Of a DNA stretch of 64,000 nt, positions 62,486 through 64,000 are shown one piece after another. The DNA lies in NCBI RefSeq assembly GCF_001278075.1, contig NZ_CP011340.1, positions 7,685,501 through 7,749,500 on the forward strand. Reading direction: 5' to 3'. Under the pieces are notes generated by a model. It made no database searches, had not been told where the DNA came from, and was given only the letters and a program-made list of their open reading frames with translations. Source of the stretch: Streptomyces pristinaespiralis. GTDB lineage: Bacteria > Actinomycetota > Actinomycetes > Streptomycetales > Streptomycetaceae. A program made the position numbers and the translations under genes. The first letter of the stretch is position 1; each line of letters starts with the position of its first letter.

Positions 62486-63451
62486 ATGGTGCAGTTCGGA
62501 TACACGATGATGACGGAGCAGGCCGGACCGCGGGACCTGGTCGGCCATGTGGTCGGTGCGGAGGAGGCCGGGTTCGACTTCTCCGTCATCTCCGACCACT
62601 ACTTCCCCTGGCTGGCCTCACAGGGCCACGCCCCGTACGCCTGGAGCGTCCTCGGCGCCGCGGCCCAGGCCACCTCGCGGATCCCGCTGATGACGTACGT
62701 GACCTGCCCGACCACCCGCTACCACCCGGCCGTCGTGGCGCAGAAGGCCGCCACCGTGCAACTGCTGTCCGAGGGGCGCTTCCGCCTCGGACTGGGCTCC
62801 GGCGAGAACCTCAACGAGCATGTCGTGGGCGGCGACTGGCCCGCCGCGCACGTACGGCTGGAGATGCTGGAGGAGGCGGCGGGAATCATCCGCCGGCTCC
62901 TCGACGGTGAGCATGTCACCCACCACGGCGCCCACTTCGACGTCGTCGACGCCAAGCTGTGGGACGTACCCGCCGACCGGGTGCCGATCGGTGTCGCCGT
63001 CTCCGGCGACAAGTCCTGCGCCGTCGCGGGCCGGACCGCCGACCTGGTCATCGCCACCGAGCCGAAGAAGGAACTCCTCGACGCCTTCGACCGTCACGGC
63101 GGCACGGGCAAGCCCCGCGTCGGCCAGCTGCCCGTCTGCTACGACACCGACCGGGACGCCGCGGTGAAACGGGCGCACGACCAGTTCCGCTGGGCCGTCG
63201 GCGGCTGGCGGGTCAACGCGGAACTCCCGGGCCCCAAGTCCTTCGAGCAGGCCACGGAGCTCGTCACGGAGGACGACGTCGCGCGGACCGTCCCGTGCGG
63301 CGACGACGTCGGCGCCTTCGTCGACGCGGTCCGCGCGTACGTCGACGCGGGCTTCACCGAGGTCGCCCTCGTACAGGTCGGCGGCGACCATCAGGAGCCG
63401 TTCCTCGAATGGGCGCGCGGCACACTGCTGCCCGCCCTGCGCGAACTGTGA
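62486..63451 (+). CDS. LLM-class F420-dependent oxidoreductase (FGD-like)
   Basis: This 321-aa luciferase-like TIM-barrel flavin/F420 enzyme matches the glucose-6-phosphate-dehydrogenase-like F420 subgroup. It opens QFGYTMMTEQAGPRDLVGHV, with SVISDHYFPWLASQGHAPYA, then TYVTCPTTRYHPAVVAQKAA and FRLGLGSGENLNEHV. In such enzymes the early SDHYFPW segment contributes catalytic and cofactor contacts. The start is ATG 62486 or GTG 62489. The F420 rather than FMN assignment rests on family likeness. It may supply or use reduced F420 next to the aldehyde dehydrogenase. Confidence 0.88.
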   Translation: MVQFGYTMMTEQAGPRDLVGHVVGAEEAGFDFSVISDHYFPWLASQGHAPYAWSVLGAAAQATSRIPLMTYVTCPTTRYHPAVVAQKAATVQLLSEGRFRLGLGSGENLNEHVVGGDWPAAHVRLEMLEEAAGIIRRLLDGEHVTHHGAHFDVVDAKLWDVPADRVPIGVAVSGDKSCAVAGRTADLVIATEPKKELLDAFDRHGGTGKPRVGQLPVCYDTDRDAAVKRAHDQFRWAVGGWRVNAELPGPKSFEQATELVTEDDVARTVPCGDDVGAFVDAVRAYVDAGFTEVALVQVGGDHQEPFLEWARGTLLPALREL

Positions 63452-63461
63452 GGGTGACGCC

Positions 63462-63773
63462 ATGAACGATGCCGCACACACCGGGTCCCACGCCCCGTCC
63501 GACGAGGAGGTGGCGATGCGCCTCGTACCCGTCTGGCTGGCGGAAGCCGCCCGCAACGACGCCGGCGCCGCCGAGCGGGCCGGCCATGAATGGGAGAGCC
63601 GCGCCCTGTCCGAGGAGTCCGCGCGCGAACTGGCCGACTGGGTCACCGCCCGGGTCACCGACACGGGATTCAACACCGACAAGGGGCCCGCACCGGACGC
63701 CCCCGCGCGGGTCAGCGTCGCCGACAAGACTGCCGTCCACCGGTGGCTGGCCGCCCACGGGCACGACGTGTGA
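63462..63773 (+). CDS. hypothetical protein (103 aa)
   Basis: ATG 63462 has GAGGG about 8 nt upstream and lies 10 bp after the F420 gene, so it belongs to the same operon. The protein is soluble, acidic and helical: DEEVAMRLVPVWLAEAARND, then SEESARELADWVTARVTDTG and ADKTAVHRWLAAHGHDV at the end. No family is recognised. Confidence 0.75.
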   Translation: MNDAAHTGSHAPSDEEVAMRLVPVWLAEAARNDAGAAERAGHEWESRALSEESARELADWVTARVTDTGFNTDKGPAPDAPARVSVADKTAVHRWLAAHGHDV

Positions 63774-63801
63774 CGTCGATCAGGGCCCCGCGAACGGCCG
63801 A

Positions 63802-63829
63802 CGGCCCCGTGCCTTTCCGCACGGGGCCG
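63802..63829. terminator. 11-bp perfect hairpin between convergent genes
   Basis: CGGCCCCGTGC and GCACGGGGCCG form a perfect stem around CTTTCC. It is 28 bp after the forward operon and 23 bp beyond the stop of the reverse partial gene, so it likely serves both. Confidence 0.85.
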
Positions 63830-63852
63830 CCCGCGGGCCGCGGGCCCGCCGG

Positions 63853-64000
63853 TCAGACGTTCGGGACCTTGAGCTTGTCCCAGCTCGTCCTGCCCGGAAT
63901 GCCGTCCGCGTCGCTGCCCGAGTAGCCGAGCTTGCGCTGCCACGCCGCGTACGACTTGCGGTCCGCCTCCGTCCATTCGGGCCCCGGACCCTGCTCGTAG
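63853..64000 (-). CDS. C-terminal fragment of a peptidoglycan-binding-domain protein (cut by window edge)
   Basis: Only the last 49 codons are inside the window. The readable end is YEQGPGPEWTEADRKSYAAW, then QRKLGYSGSDADGIPG and TSWDKLKVPNV before TGA. This is the streptomycete PG_binding_1-like module that ends many secreted lysozyme-, amidase- or endopeptidase-type proteins. The catalytic part would lie outside the window, so the enzyme class is unknown. Confidence 0.8.
   Translation of the reverse strand, partial: YEQGPGPEWTEADRKSYAAWQRKLGYSGSDADGIPGRTSWDKLKVPNV

Overview
The window is typical actinobacterial chromosome, very probably a Streptomyces. Base composition is very GC-rich with G or C in almost every third codon position, GTG starts are frequent, many genes overlap as ATGA or GTGA, and several families are Streptomyces hallmarks (streptophobe-type membrane protein, DUF6777, streptogrisin-type protease, ATP-binding anti-sigma-like proteins, Tat-exported hydrolases). 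I see no rRNA, tRNA, insertion sequence, phage gene or CRISPR array. It reads as chromosomal-arm style sequence: many secreted enzymes, regulators and small conserved proteins in short operons.

Layout. 1-6.4 kb: the 3' part of an NHLP/NHLM-type peptide exporter ATPase, a small unknown gene, a MurR/RpiR regulator with an operator-like palindrome between the two, a PAS/GAF/SpoIIE phosphatase and a type-5 uracil-DNA glycosylase. 6.4-11.8 kb: a three-subunit molybdenum hydroxylase of the PaoABC (YagTSR) type and an FAD/Rieske oxidoreductase. 11.9-15.5 kb: small membrane proteins and a NarL-type two-component pair. 15.7-27.8 kb: an aldo/keto reductase, then a LacI regulator divergent from an ABC sugar importer and three glycosidases (GH5-like, Tat-secreted GH85, cytoplasmic GH38). 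I read these as one N-glycan-catabolic operon. 27.9-31 kb: a secreted PHB depolymerase and a second secreted ester hydrolase. 31-36.9 kb: LtrA, a CGNR regulator divergent from a metallo-hydrolase, DUF6777 and a streptophobe protein. 36.9-41.1 kb: an operon encoding a two-FHA ABC exporter, a protein with Thr-containing tandem repeats and a Ser/Thr kinase. 41.3-44.8 kb: an anti-sigma-like ATPase, a small gene, a streptogrisin and a 1.2-kb gap without a convincing gene. 44.8-58.5 kb: a membrane/stress island (MFS, GH15, lipid kinase, DUF7144, PLDc_N-SHOCT, HdeD, K+ channel, DUF2252, small proteins, LAL regulator, YihY). 58.7-64 kb: an MFS exporter, then a forward operon with semialdehyde dehydrogenase and an F420-type LLM enzyme, and the tail of a peptidoglycan-binding protein.

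How the parts work together. The best-supported system is the 16.8-27.8 kb locus. An exported GH85 endoglycosidase would release N-glycans, the importer (no ATPase gene nearby, so probably a shared MsiK-type ATPase) would take them up, and the cytoplasmic GH38 and GH5 enzymes would reduce them to mannose and GlcNAc under LacI control. The most interesting non-gene signal is a palindrome, TCACC-N7-GGTGA, repeated in separate intergenic regions of the 49.5-54 kb stress island and suggesting a local regulon. A third coherent unit is the kinase / repeat-protein / FHA-ABC operon, where the repeat tail could be the phospho-threonine ligand of the exporter's FHA domains.

All calls rest on reading the sequence and on remembered family signatures; no database search was run.
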